This document shows, piece by piece, positions 1 to 5,406 of a stretch of DNA of 6,083 nt. A program made the translations under genes and the position numbers. Source of the DNA: Cohaesibacteraceae bacterium (GTDB lineage: Bacteria; Pseudomonadota; Alphaproteobacteria; Rhizobiales; Cohaesibacteraceae); the NCBI GenBank assembly GCA_016764535.1, contig JAESRR010000093.1, positions 1,982-8,064 on the forward strand. Direction: 5' to 3'. The notes under the pieces are model-generated. The model was given only the letters and a program-made list of their open reading frames with translations, was not told the origin of the DNA and did not search any database. Within the stretch, counting starts at the first letter, position 1. Each line of letters begins with the position of its first letter.

Positions 1-1855
1 TGATAATGTCGAGCTCTTCACGGGTTTCAACACCTTCTATAATGCATTCCATCCCCATATTGGCGCACATTTCAATGACTGTTTGTGCAATCTGGCGGCT
101 TTTAAGATTTGATGTGATGGTCCGTACAAAACTGCCGTCAAGTTTCAGTTTATCAAGATCCAGATCACAAATATATGTCAGGCTTGAAAATCCAGTTCCG
201 AAGTCATCGAGCGCTATTGAACATCCCAAAGCATGGAACTGTGCTACAGATTCCCGGGCCGTTGCGATGTCACTCATTAATGCTGTTTCTGTCAATTCAA
301 ATACGATGCGTTTTGGATCAATGGTCGATTTGTTCAGTTCACTCAGAAGAACCAAACGGACATCTGCAGCAGCGAGATCGTGTGCTGACAAATTGAAAGA
401 TATTTGAATGTTTTCGGGAAGGTTAACGGCTTCCTTCAACATCTTGCGAAACAGGGTAGTGGACAAAGATCCAACAATTCCCATTTTTTCAGCCAAAGGC
501 AAAAACTTCGCTGGAGATATCGCACCCAATGCCGGGCTATTCCAACGGGCCAGGGCTTCGACACATATTACCTGTTTGGTCTGAACGTCGACGATTGGCT
601 GAAATACAATATGAAGTTCGTCTTCAATTGCTTCCTGGCGCAATGCCAACTCAATTTCTGCGTCCTTAAGAATCAACCGTTCGTGGTCAATGGTAAATAC
701 GACTGCCCTTCCAGTTTTCTTTTTCTTGGCAAAATACAATGCGTAATGTGCCTGGTCGAAAAGGGTATCGATCTCAATTCGCGTAACTTTGCACCCTGCC
801 AAACCTACAGAACCTGTAATTTTGAGCCGTGTATCACCAAGTTGGTATGGCCTTGCAAGATCATCGCACAATGCGTCACCAAACATCTGCAAATCCGAAC
901 CTTTTGTTCCAGGAGGAAAAATTATTCCGAACTCATCTCCGCCAAAACGGCCCACAAAACCGGTTTCGCCTACGTGTGAAGCTATCCGCTCCCCCGCTTC
1001 ACAAAGTATCGCATCACCATTCACATGGCCAAACACATCATTTGCGGCCTTGAACCCATCCAGATCGATCAAGCTGATGAATATCATCTCATCTTCTTTG
1101 AAGGCACTGGAGTAGTTGCCCAATACCTCGAAAAACCCTTTTCGATCGAGTAATCCGGTCAGAATATCTGTCCGCGCAATTATTTCGTTTTCCTTGTTCA
1201 ATACGATTGTTTCGAGGTGTTTACTTTCCAGCGCTTCGCCTGACGCAACCAGGTTTTTGAGTTCATCATTGCAGGACTGAATTACCTGAAAAATGGCAAG
1301 CGAAACAAACCCCATACTGGCGGCAAGCAGCACCATCAGTGGTTCGCTTTGCATGCCATACACACCAACAATCCCAACAACAAAAATGATCAGGGTTGAG
1401 AGAGCAGCAGGTGGAAAATACACCATGCAGAGAACGACAGCTACCGCTGTTACCGAAGTAATGCAGGCCAAAAATACCTGCGTAAAAGGGGTGCCATACG
1501 AAAAAAACGAGAGAGCCCAAATAGCAACTATACCACTGAAAACCACAGATAGTCGCTGTATTGATTTGAGGTTCGATAGTTGTGATTCTGTATCAAAACT
1601 TTTTTCACGTTTTCTCATCCAAAACAATGCGCGGGAAACGGAAAAACAACATATCGCAGAGCCAAATCCTATTGTCAGCCAACCTGGCGCAAGCGCATAA
1701 TGCGCATAGGAAATCAACATCACGTTGACCGACACAATCAAATACATGAGCGGGATTTGCCTGATGCAGGCTTGATGTTGTCTCGAAATCAATTCGGAAT
1801 TTTTTTCTTCAATGGAAAACAGTCGAAAAAATTTACCCAGGTGCGCCATCTGCAT
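1..1855 (-). CDS. Membrane-anchored GGDEF-EAL c-di-GMP cyclase/phosphodiesterase, 3' end outside window
   Basis: Bifunctional c-di-GMP enzyme of the inner membrane: GGDEF domains make c-di-GMP from two GTP and EAL domains hydrolyse it to pGpG. I translated the minus strand by hand; it stays open from 1855 to the left edge (618 codons seen). Residues 34-192 hold about six hydrophobic segments (roughly 34-51, 57-75, 103-120, 124-146, 148-167, 172-192) that match no sensor domain I can name. A polar, possibly coiled-coil linker (195-227) leads to the GGDEF domain, with DILTG at 230 and an intact GGDEF at 305-309. The inhibitory RxxD site is absent (GETG in its place). The EAL domain has EAL at 433-435, N488 in FNLS, E523 in LTETAL, DDFGTG at 550-555, KLDGSF near 575 and EGVET at 607-611, so phosphodiesterase residues look complete. 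About 40 residues are missing at the C-terminus. An in-frame TAA lies eight codons upstream of the chosen start at 1855; a second ATG lies at 1849, and a weak GGA precedes the first. Divergent from the AhpD-like gene. Confidence 0.93.
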   Translation of the reverse strand, partial: MQMAHLGKFFRLFSIEEKNSELISRQHQACIRQIPLMYLIVSVNVMLISYAHYALAPGWLTIGFGSAICCFSVSRALFWMRKREKSFDTESQLSNLKSIQRLSVVFSGIVAIWALSFFSYGTPFTQVFLACITSVTAVAVVLCMVYFPPAALSTLIIFVVGIVGVYGMQSEPLMVLLAASMGFVSLAIFQVIQSCNDELKNLVASGEALESKHLETIVLNKENEIIARTDILTGLLDRKGFFEVLGNYSSAFKEDEMIFISLIDLDGFKAANDVFGHVNGDAILCEAGERIASHVGETGFVGRFGGDEFGIIFPPGTKGSDLQMFGDALCDDLARPYQLGDTRLKITGSVGLAGCKVTRIEIDTLFDQAHYALYFAKKKKTGRAVVFTIDHERLILKDAEIELALRQEAIEDELHIVFQPIVDVQTKQVICVEALARWNSPALGAISPAKFLPLAEKMGIVGSLSTTLFRKMLKEAVNLPENIQISFNLSAHDLAAADVRLVLLSELNKSTIDPKRIVFELTETALMSDIATARESVAQFHALGCSIALDDFGTGFSSLTYICDLDLDKLKLDGSFVRTITSNLKSRQIAQTVIEMCANMGMECIIEGVETREELDII

Positions 1856-1879
1856 TCGAAAATCCAGTCGATCAAATTA

Positions 1880-1885
1880 AATATA
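1880..1885 (-). promoter_or_regulatory. Possible -10 box for the GGDEF-EAL gene
   Basis: On the minus strand TATATT lies at 1885-1880, about 25 bases before the start codon at 1855. A poor -35 candidate, TTGCCC, sits 19 bases further upstream at 1910-1905. The region is AT-rich, so a match of this quality can arise by chance. This is inference from sequence only. Confidence 0.22.
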
Positions 1886-1891
1886 TCACCC

Positions 1892-1914
1892 GTTATTTTA
1901 GGTCGGGCAATAAC
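1892..1914. promoter_or_regulatory. Dyad with 6-base arms upstream of the GGDEF-EAL gene
   Basis: GTTATT at 1892-1897 is matched by AATAAC at 1909-1914, with an 11-base spacer. CCCG (1889-1892) and CGGG (1904-1907) form a second, overlapping dyad. The site lies 37-59 bases before the GGDEF-EAL start and overlaps its possible -35 region, where a repressor could bind. It could also be chance. Confidence 0.25.
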
Positions 1915-1942
1915 CCTCTGGCGCGAGAATATCCGGGTAGTC

Positions 1943-1962
1943 TGAAATTTTGACTAATTTCA
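1943..1962. promoter_or_regulatory. Perfect 7-base-arm dyad, candidate operator
   Basis: TGAAATT (1943-1949) and AATTTCA (1956-1962) are perfect inverted repeats around the 6-base spacer TTGACT. Two arms with centres 13 bases apart are compatible with a dimeric helix-turn-helix regulator. The site is about 90 bases upstream of the GGDEF-EAL start and about 145 bases upstream of the AhpD-like start. No regulator gene is next to it within the window, so the partner is unknown. Confidence 0.3.
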
Positions 1963-2011
1963 ATTCGGAACCGTCCAATCCTCCAAATTCACTCCCCAAA
2001 TGCATTTTGGT

Positions 2012-2027
2012 CCAATTTATCCATTGG
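2012..2027. promoter_or_regulatory. Short dyad upstream of the AhpD-like gene
   Basis: CCAAT (2012-2016) and ATTGG (2023-2027) are inverted around six bases. The centre is about 45 bases upstream of the TATAAT box, a position suited to an activator. GTCCAAT occurs at 2010-2016 and again at 1973-1979 as a direct repeat, and the 10-base palindrome AAATGCATTT lies at 1998-2007. Each element is short, so support is weak. Confidence 0.22.
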
Positions 2028-2061
2028 TGAATAAAACGCTCGATTCAATTTTCAAATTATA

Positions 2062-2067
2062 TATAAT
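2062..2067 (+). promoter_or_regulatory. -10 box (TATAAT) for the AhpD-like gene
   Basis: A perfect TATAAT lies 37 bases before the start codon at 2105, which would give a leader of about 30 bases. No good -35 hexamer is found 16-18 bases upstream (the bases there read around CTCGAT), so the promoter may depend on an activator, or the match may be accidental in AT-rich DNA. Confidence 0.4.
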
Positions 2068-2095
2068 AGTTTCTCTAAACCAATTCCCGCCAGCC

Positions 2096-2099
2096 GAGG
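2096..2099 (+). promoter_or_regulatory. Ribosome binding site GAGG deciding the 2105 start
   Basis: GAGG ends five bases before the ATG at 2105. It favours this start over the in-frame ATG at 2000, which has no comparable site. An out-of-frame ATG at 2101 overlaps the region and would give only a ten-codon peptide. Confidence 0.65.
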
Positions 2100-2104
2100 T
2101 ATGT

Positions 2105-2713
2105 ATGACCTGGATAAATACAATTTCCTATGAGGAAGCAGATGGCAGACTACGCAAATTATATGATCGCGTAAAAGGCCCGGACAATAATGTAGATAAT
2201 ATCATGATGTCCCATAGTTTGCGTCCTCACACTATGGAAGGCCATATGGCATTATATAAATATGTGTTGCACCATTCCGGTAACACAGTTCCAAAATGGT
2301 TTTTGGAAGCAATAGGTGTGCTGGTCAGCATGTTGAACAATTGCGATTATTGTGTCGAACATCACTATGGCGGCATGTGTCGGTTGATTGGTGACGAAAG
2401 TAAATCAACAGCCATTCACAATGCGTTTGTGACCAATGACATTGCCAACGGACCATTTGACGACAAACAGATCGCCGCCCTCGAATACGCTTCCATACTA
2501 ACAACCAACCCATCTTCACTTGTGGAAAGCAATATCGATACATTGAGAAAATCGGGTTGGGATGATGGCGAAATCCTTGAAATCAACCAGGTAGCAGCCT
2601 ATTTTGGTTATGCAAACCGTACTGTTCTTGGACTGGGCAGCAGCACCAAAGGTGACATTATTGGATTGTCGCCAAACAATTCGGACAATCCGAATGACTG
2701 GAAGCACGCCTGA
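2105..2713 (+). CDS. AhpD-like / carboxymuconolactone-decarboxylase-family peroxidase-related protein
   Basis: A 202-residue cytoplasmic protein of the AhpD/CMD superfamily, most like the uncharacterised peroxidase-related enzymes of about 190-200 residues. The redox signature is C80-DY-C83 followed by VEHH (84-87), the CxxC-plus-histidine arrangement that AhpD uses for thiol-dependent peroxide reduction. Other family-like stretches are the N-terminal ISYEEADGRL, PDNNVDNIM at 26-34, SLRPHTMEGHMALY at 38-51, and the C-terminal NRTVLGLG (171-178) and LSPNNSDNP (188-196). The start at 2105 is chosen for the GAGG site and because family similarity begins there; the frame is open upstream to 2000 but looks non-coding. 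No signal peptide or membrane segment is seen. The gene stands alone on the plus strand, divergent from the GGDEF-EAL gene and convergent with the antiporter gene. Substrate and reductant are unknown, and a true peroxidase activity is inferred from the motif only. Confidence 0.9.
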   Translation: MTWINTISYEEADGRLRKLYDRVKGPDNNVDNIMMSHSLRPHTMEGHMALYKYVLHHSGNTVPKWFLEAIGVLVSMLNNCDYCVEHHYGGMCRLIGDESKSTAIHNAFVTNDIANGPFDDKQIAALEYASILTTNPSSLVESNIDTLRKSGWDDGEILEINQVAAYFGYANRTVLGLGSSTKGDIIGLSPNNSDNPNDWKHA

Positions 2714-2723
2714 ACACCGCTGA

Positions 2724-2749
2724 AGGGTCAGTCGCCTGGCGCTGACCTT
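2724..2749. terminator. Hairpin between convergent genes, possible shared terminator
   Basis: AGGGTCAG (2724-2731) pairs with CTGACCTT (2742-2749) with one G-U pair. After a bulged T at 2732 an inner CGC/GCG stem closes a CTG loop, giving about 11 base pairs. It starts 11 bases after the AhpD-like stop and 7 bases after the antiporter stop. Neither side is followed by a run of T, so intrinsic termination may be weak. Confidence 0.5.
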
Positions 2750-2755
2750 CCTGCC

Positions 2756-4615
2756 CTAGTGTTCCCAGTCCTTGTCACCACGCATTTCGCTAAAACGGAC
2801 TTTATCCCGTGTCATAATACGTTCAAGATCCTGGGTCATCAGGTGAACCTGCTCGCGATACTGGTCAGAACCAAATTCAATTTTTGATAAATGACGTAAC
2901 CCTTCATGATCAAACCGCCTAAACATCTCTCCGGCCCTCTCCGCCTGAAACGCTCTGTACCCAAGTGCCACCAAAGCCTTTTTGCCCATTTGCAAAGCAG
3001 ATCCAAACATTTCACGTTCCACCACATCAACACCCAGCTCGATTAACTCATAGGCATGCCGCCTGTCTGTGGCACGCGCAAGAATATAAAGATCTGGAAA
3101 TTTGAGATGTGCAAGACGCGCTATTTGCGTCACCTTTTCCCGGTCATCCGCGGCTATGACCAGAATTGAAGCTTTGTCTGCACCAGCTGCCTTAAGTAAA
3201 TCAAAACGTGATCCATCACCGAAATAAACATTTGCATTGAATTTCTTCAAGAGATCTATCTGAGACGGATTTTGATCAAATACAGTGACCCGAAATCCAT
3301 TTGCAATTACAAGCCGTCCGACTATTTGTCCAAATCTTCCAAAGCCTGCAATAATAGCATGTGGGCGGTGATCCGTAATATTGTCGTCTTCATCAGGTTC
3401 ATCGAGCGTGTCCGATGTGAACATCAAGTCCAGTTTTTCAAAACTGATTATCAAGATCGGGGCAAGCACCATGGACAGGGCAACAGCAAGAACAAGTGGT
3501 TCCACCTGTTCTTGTGCCATTATTCCGTTAGTGGCAGAAAACGCGAGCAATACAAAAGCAAATTCACTGCCCTGTGCCAACAACATCGTAAACCGCATGA
3601 CTTCTCTCGCTCGCCGCCTGAAAACAAACCCGACGACCAACAGCACGCCAGCCTTGATCGCAACCAGAAAAACCACAAGTCCAGCAATTAAAAATGGTTT
3701 TGCAACAAACAGATCAAAATTGATACTGGCTCCAACGGAGATGAAGAACAGCCCAAGAAGCAAACCCTTAAATGGCTGAATGTCACTTTCAAGTTCGTGA
3801 CGGAATTCACTTTCAGCCAGCACTACGCCCGCAATAAAAGTACCCAGGGCCGGAGAAAGATTAACAGCCTCCATCAACAGGGCAATACTGATAATCAACC
3901 ATAGCGCCGTTGCGGTGAAAATTTCCCGCAAACGCGTTTCGGCCATCAACCGCATCATGGGATTGAGCAAAAACCGCCCGGCAAGAATGACGGCACCGAT
4001 CGCCAGCAGTATTACCAGCGTTGACGACCAGGCCGGTAATTCCTTCATTAAATTCAGAGAGTTGGAACCGGTCTCTATGTCAACAGGAACAGTCTTGGCT
4101 GTTGCGAGAAGTGGCAGCAATGCGAGTATGGGGATGATTGCAAGATCCTGAAACAATAACACCGAAAAAGAGGCGCGCCCGCCCTGGGTCGACATCCAGC
4201 CTTTTTCCTGCATCGTTTGCAAAATAATTGCAGTCGAAGAAGGAGCAGCAATCAGGCCAACAGCCAATGAAAACTTCCAGTCGAGCCCAAAAGCCATGGC
4301 AATTGCACAAACAAGGCCTGCAGTCAGGAAGAACTGCATCCCGCCCATACCAAAGAGGGATATTCGCATCCTCCACAGCAATATTGGCCGAAGTTCAAGA
4401 CCAATGAGGAACAACATCATCACCACACCAAATTCAGCGAAATGCATAATGTCCTGTTCGACAGCCACAAACTCAAGACCAAAAGGCCCAATCCAAATTC
4501 CGGCAATTATGTAACCAAGAACAGATCCAAGGCCCAGCCTTTTGGCAATGGGTACAGATATAACAGCAGCACACAGATAGACAAAAGCCTGAAAAAGCAA
4601 AGTCTGTTCAATCAT
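2756..4615 (-). CDS. kefB: Glutathione-gated K+/H+ antiporter, KefB/KefC type (CPA2 family)
   Basis: A 619-residue inner-membrane protein of the monovalent cation:proton antiporter-2 family, with the layout of E. coli KefB/KefC: about 12 membrane helices (residues 5-392), then a cytoplasmic RCK/TrkA-N nucleotide-binding domain (from about 418). AKRLGLGSVLGY lies at 24-35, APSSTAI at 124-130, and LLFQDLAIIP with D157 at 153-162, where the exchange site of the family sits. The regulatory loop HELESDIQPFKG is at 273-284 and GFGRFG of the Rossmann fold at 424-429. ILARATD (511-517) and MFRRFD (564-569) are also Kef-like. In enterobacteria glutathione holds Kef closed and glutathione adducts open it, so K+ leaves, H+ enters and electrophile damage is limited. 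HELES, FISVG and SVLLFQDLA read slightly closer to KefB than KefC, but the split is uncertain outside enterobacteria. The gene follows the flavoprotein gene by 52 bases. AGGAG at 4633-4629 is a rather distant (13-base) ribosome site. Confidence 0.93.
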   Translation of the reverse strand: MIEQTLLFQAFVYLCAAVISVPIAKRLGLGSVLGYIIAGIWIGPFGLEFVAVEQDIMHFAEFGVVMMLFLIGLELRPILLWRMRISLFGMGGMQFFLTAGLVCAIAMAFGLDWKFSLAVGLIAAPSSTAIILQTMQEKGWMSTQGGRASFSVLLFQDLAIIPILALLPLLATAKTVPVDIETGSNSLNLMKELPAWSSTLVILLAIGAVILAGRFLLNPMMRLMAETRLREIFTATALWLIISIALLMEAVNLSPALGTFIAGVVLAESEFRHELESDIQPFKGLLLGLFFISVGASINFDLFVAKPFLIAGLVVFLVAIKAGVLLVVGFVFRRRAREVMRFTMLLAQGSEFAFVLLAFSATNGIMAQEQVEPLVLAVALSMVLAPILIISFEKLDLMFTSDTLDEPDEDDNITDHRPHAIIAGFGRFGQIVGRLVIANGFRVTVFDQNPSQIDLLKKFNANVYFGDGSRFDLLKAAGADKASILVIAADDREKVTQIARLAHLKFPDLYILARATDRRHAYELIELGVDVVEREMFGSALQMGKKALVALGYRAFQAERAGEMFRRFDHEGLRHLSKIEFGSDQYREQVHLMTQDLERIMTRDKVRFSEMRGDKDWEH

Positions 4616-4628
4616 TGTGTGTCTGTCT

Positions 4629-4633
4629 CTCCT
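4629..4633 (-). promoter_or_regulatory. Ribosome binding site AGGAG for the antiporter gene
   Basis: AGGAG reads on the minus strand within the 52-base gap between the two kef genes. The 13-base spacing to the ATG at 4615 is longer than usual. The start is still preferred because the N-terminal residues match the usual KefB/C beginning. I see no promoter or terminator in this gap, which fits co-transcription. Confidence 0.5.
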
Positions 4634-4667
4634 GCACTATGTAATTGTTTTTCTTGCAATTGCTCGA

Positions 4668-5267
4668 CTAATTTACTTGGAGCGTTAGTTGGTGGTTAAT
4701 GGGAACAAGAGGATTGAGAGCATCCATACCAAAAGCATTGTCTCTCAATCCCACTAAAATGTAGCGATAAACAGCGTCTAGAGATGTCATCCGCGAAGCA
4801 TCAGCTCTGTCCGCATCAAACGTCACAAATGGCGGTAACCAGTTAAATTTACAAAACTGCATGGTCTGTCTTATGGGACTTATCAGTTGATCAAGCGGAA
4901 TGACATTTGGCGGATCACCCAAATAGTCCGCCTCCATCCCCCCAAAACTTGCTGCAAGCATTACTTTCTTGCCAGTTAGCAAATGCGCCCCTTCGCCATA
5001 GGCAAAGCCTCGTTCCAGAACCAGCTCAAACCATTCCTTGACGAGAGCAGGAACTGAATACCAGTACATGGGGCACTGAAAAATAATGATATCGTGTGAA
5101 GAAAGCTTTGCCTGTTCCAGTTCAACATCAATCAGAAAATTGGGATATAATTCATACAGGTCGCAGACCGTGACCTTATCGAGCCCGCTTGCAGCCTCAA
5201 GCAATGCTGAATTCACGCGTGATTTTTGTAAAGCTGGATGTGCAAATTGAATAAGTATTGATGCCAT
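4668..5267 (-). CDS. Kef ancillary flavoprotein, KefF/KefG-type NAD(P)H oxidoreductase
   Basis: A 199-residue cytoplasmic flavodoxin-fold quinone reductase of the NQO1/YabF/KefF-KefG family. In E. coli the partner flavoprotein binds the antiporter and is needed for full Kef activity; KefF also reduces quinones with NAD(P)H. Visible signatures are the N-terminal SILIQFAHP (3-11), DLYELYPNFLID (36-47), QCPMYWYSVPALVKEW (64-79) and ERGFAYGEG (85-93), followed by a GK and an SFGG loop (107-110). WLPPF at 143-147 is also typical. The PALVKEW and RGFA stretches look like KefG, while MYWYS and AYG look like KefF, so I leave the symbol empty. The E. coli proteins are about 175-185 residues; the extra length here is mainly C-terminal. 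The start at 5267 is supported by GGGAG seven bases upstream. It lies directly before the antiporter gene, and this pairing strongly supports the Kef assignment of both. Confidence 0.92.
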   Translation of the reverse strand: MASILIQFAHPALQKSRVNSALLEAASGLDKVTVCDLYELYPNFLIDVELEQAKLSSHDIIIFQCPMYWYSVPALVKEWFELVLERGFAYGEGAHLLTGKKVMLAASFGGMEADYLGDPPNVIPLDQLISPIRQTMQFCKFNWLPPFVTFDADRADASRMTSLDAVYRYILVGLRDNAFGMDALNPLVPINHQLTLQVN

Positions 5268-5274
5268 ACGCGTT

Positions 5275-5279
5275 CTCCC
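5275..5279 (-). promoter_or_regulatory. Ribosome binding site GGGAG for the Kef flavoprotein
   Basis: GGGAG reads on the minus strand at 5279-5275, seven bases before the ATG at 5267. It has good complementarity and spacing and fixes the start of the flavoprotein. Confidence 0.7.
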
Positions 5280-5315
5280 ACATCGGGCAGGATAACGCGT
5301 AATGGTTTAGCAACA

Positions 5316-5321
5316 CTTATA
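5316..5321 (-). promoter_or_regulatory. Possible -10 box for the kef unit
   Basis: TATAAG on the minus strand at 5321-5316 is preceded directly by TG and lies about 48 bases before the flavoprotein start. No clear -35 box is visible. If real, the kef pair has its own promoter; otherwise it may be read through from paaN, 139 bases upstream. Confidence 0.25.
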
Positions 5322-5360
5322 CATTGCAGATAAATAATACTCTACATCCGGCGACATAAT

Positions 5361-5387
5361 GAAGCAGAGTTCAGTCCACCCTGCTCC
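5361..5387 (-). terminator. Hairpin downstream of paaN
   Basis: In the minus-strand transcript GGAGCAGGGT (5387-5378) pairs with ACTCTGCTTC (5370-5361) over ten base pairs, two of them G-U, around a 7-base loop. It begins 20 bases after the paaN stop. The G-U pairs become A-C mismatches on the other strand, so the fold favours minus-strand RNA, as expected for a paaN 3' structure. No T-run follows, so it may slow or stabilise rather than terminate. Confidence 0.35.
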
Positions 5388-5406
5388 AACTATACTGCCA
5401 AATACC

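Larger units (their letters stand above)
1856..2104. other. Divergent intergenic region
   Basis: These 249 bases separate the start of the minus-strand GGDEF-EAL gene from the start of the plus-strand AhpD-like gene, so they must hold the promoters of both unless transcription enters from outside the window. The stretch is AT-rich and contains several short inverted repeats, listed separately, and a TATAAT box near the plus-strand gene. The reading frame of the AhpD-like gene is open back to an ATG at 2000, but the translation of 2000-2104 does not resemble the family and I do not treat it as coding. No small RNA or riboswitch fold was recognised. Confidence 0.7.

Noticed and set aside
6..1945. 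Several plus-strand open frames of 73-191 codons across the GGDEF-EAL gene
   Set aside because: They are antisense shadows. The minus-strand translation carries unbroken GGDEF and EAL motifs over the whole span, and the plus-strand products resemble nothing.
1943..1978. TTGACT at 1950-1955 as a -35 box of a plus-strand promoter
   Set aside because: No acceptable -10 box follows at 16-18 bases, so the hexamer is better read as the spacer of the dyad.
2000..2104. A 35-residue N-terminal extension of the AhpD-like protein from the ATG at 2000
   Set aside because: The extension has no family similarity, lacks a ribosome binding site and would contain the TATAAT box. GAGG before 2105 fits the shorter form.
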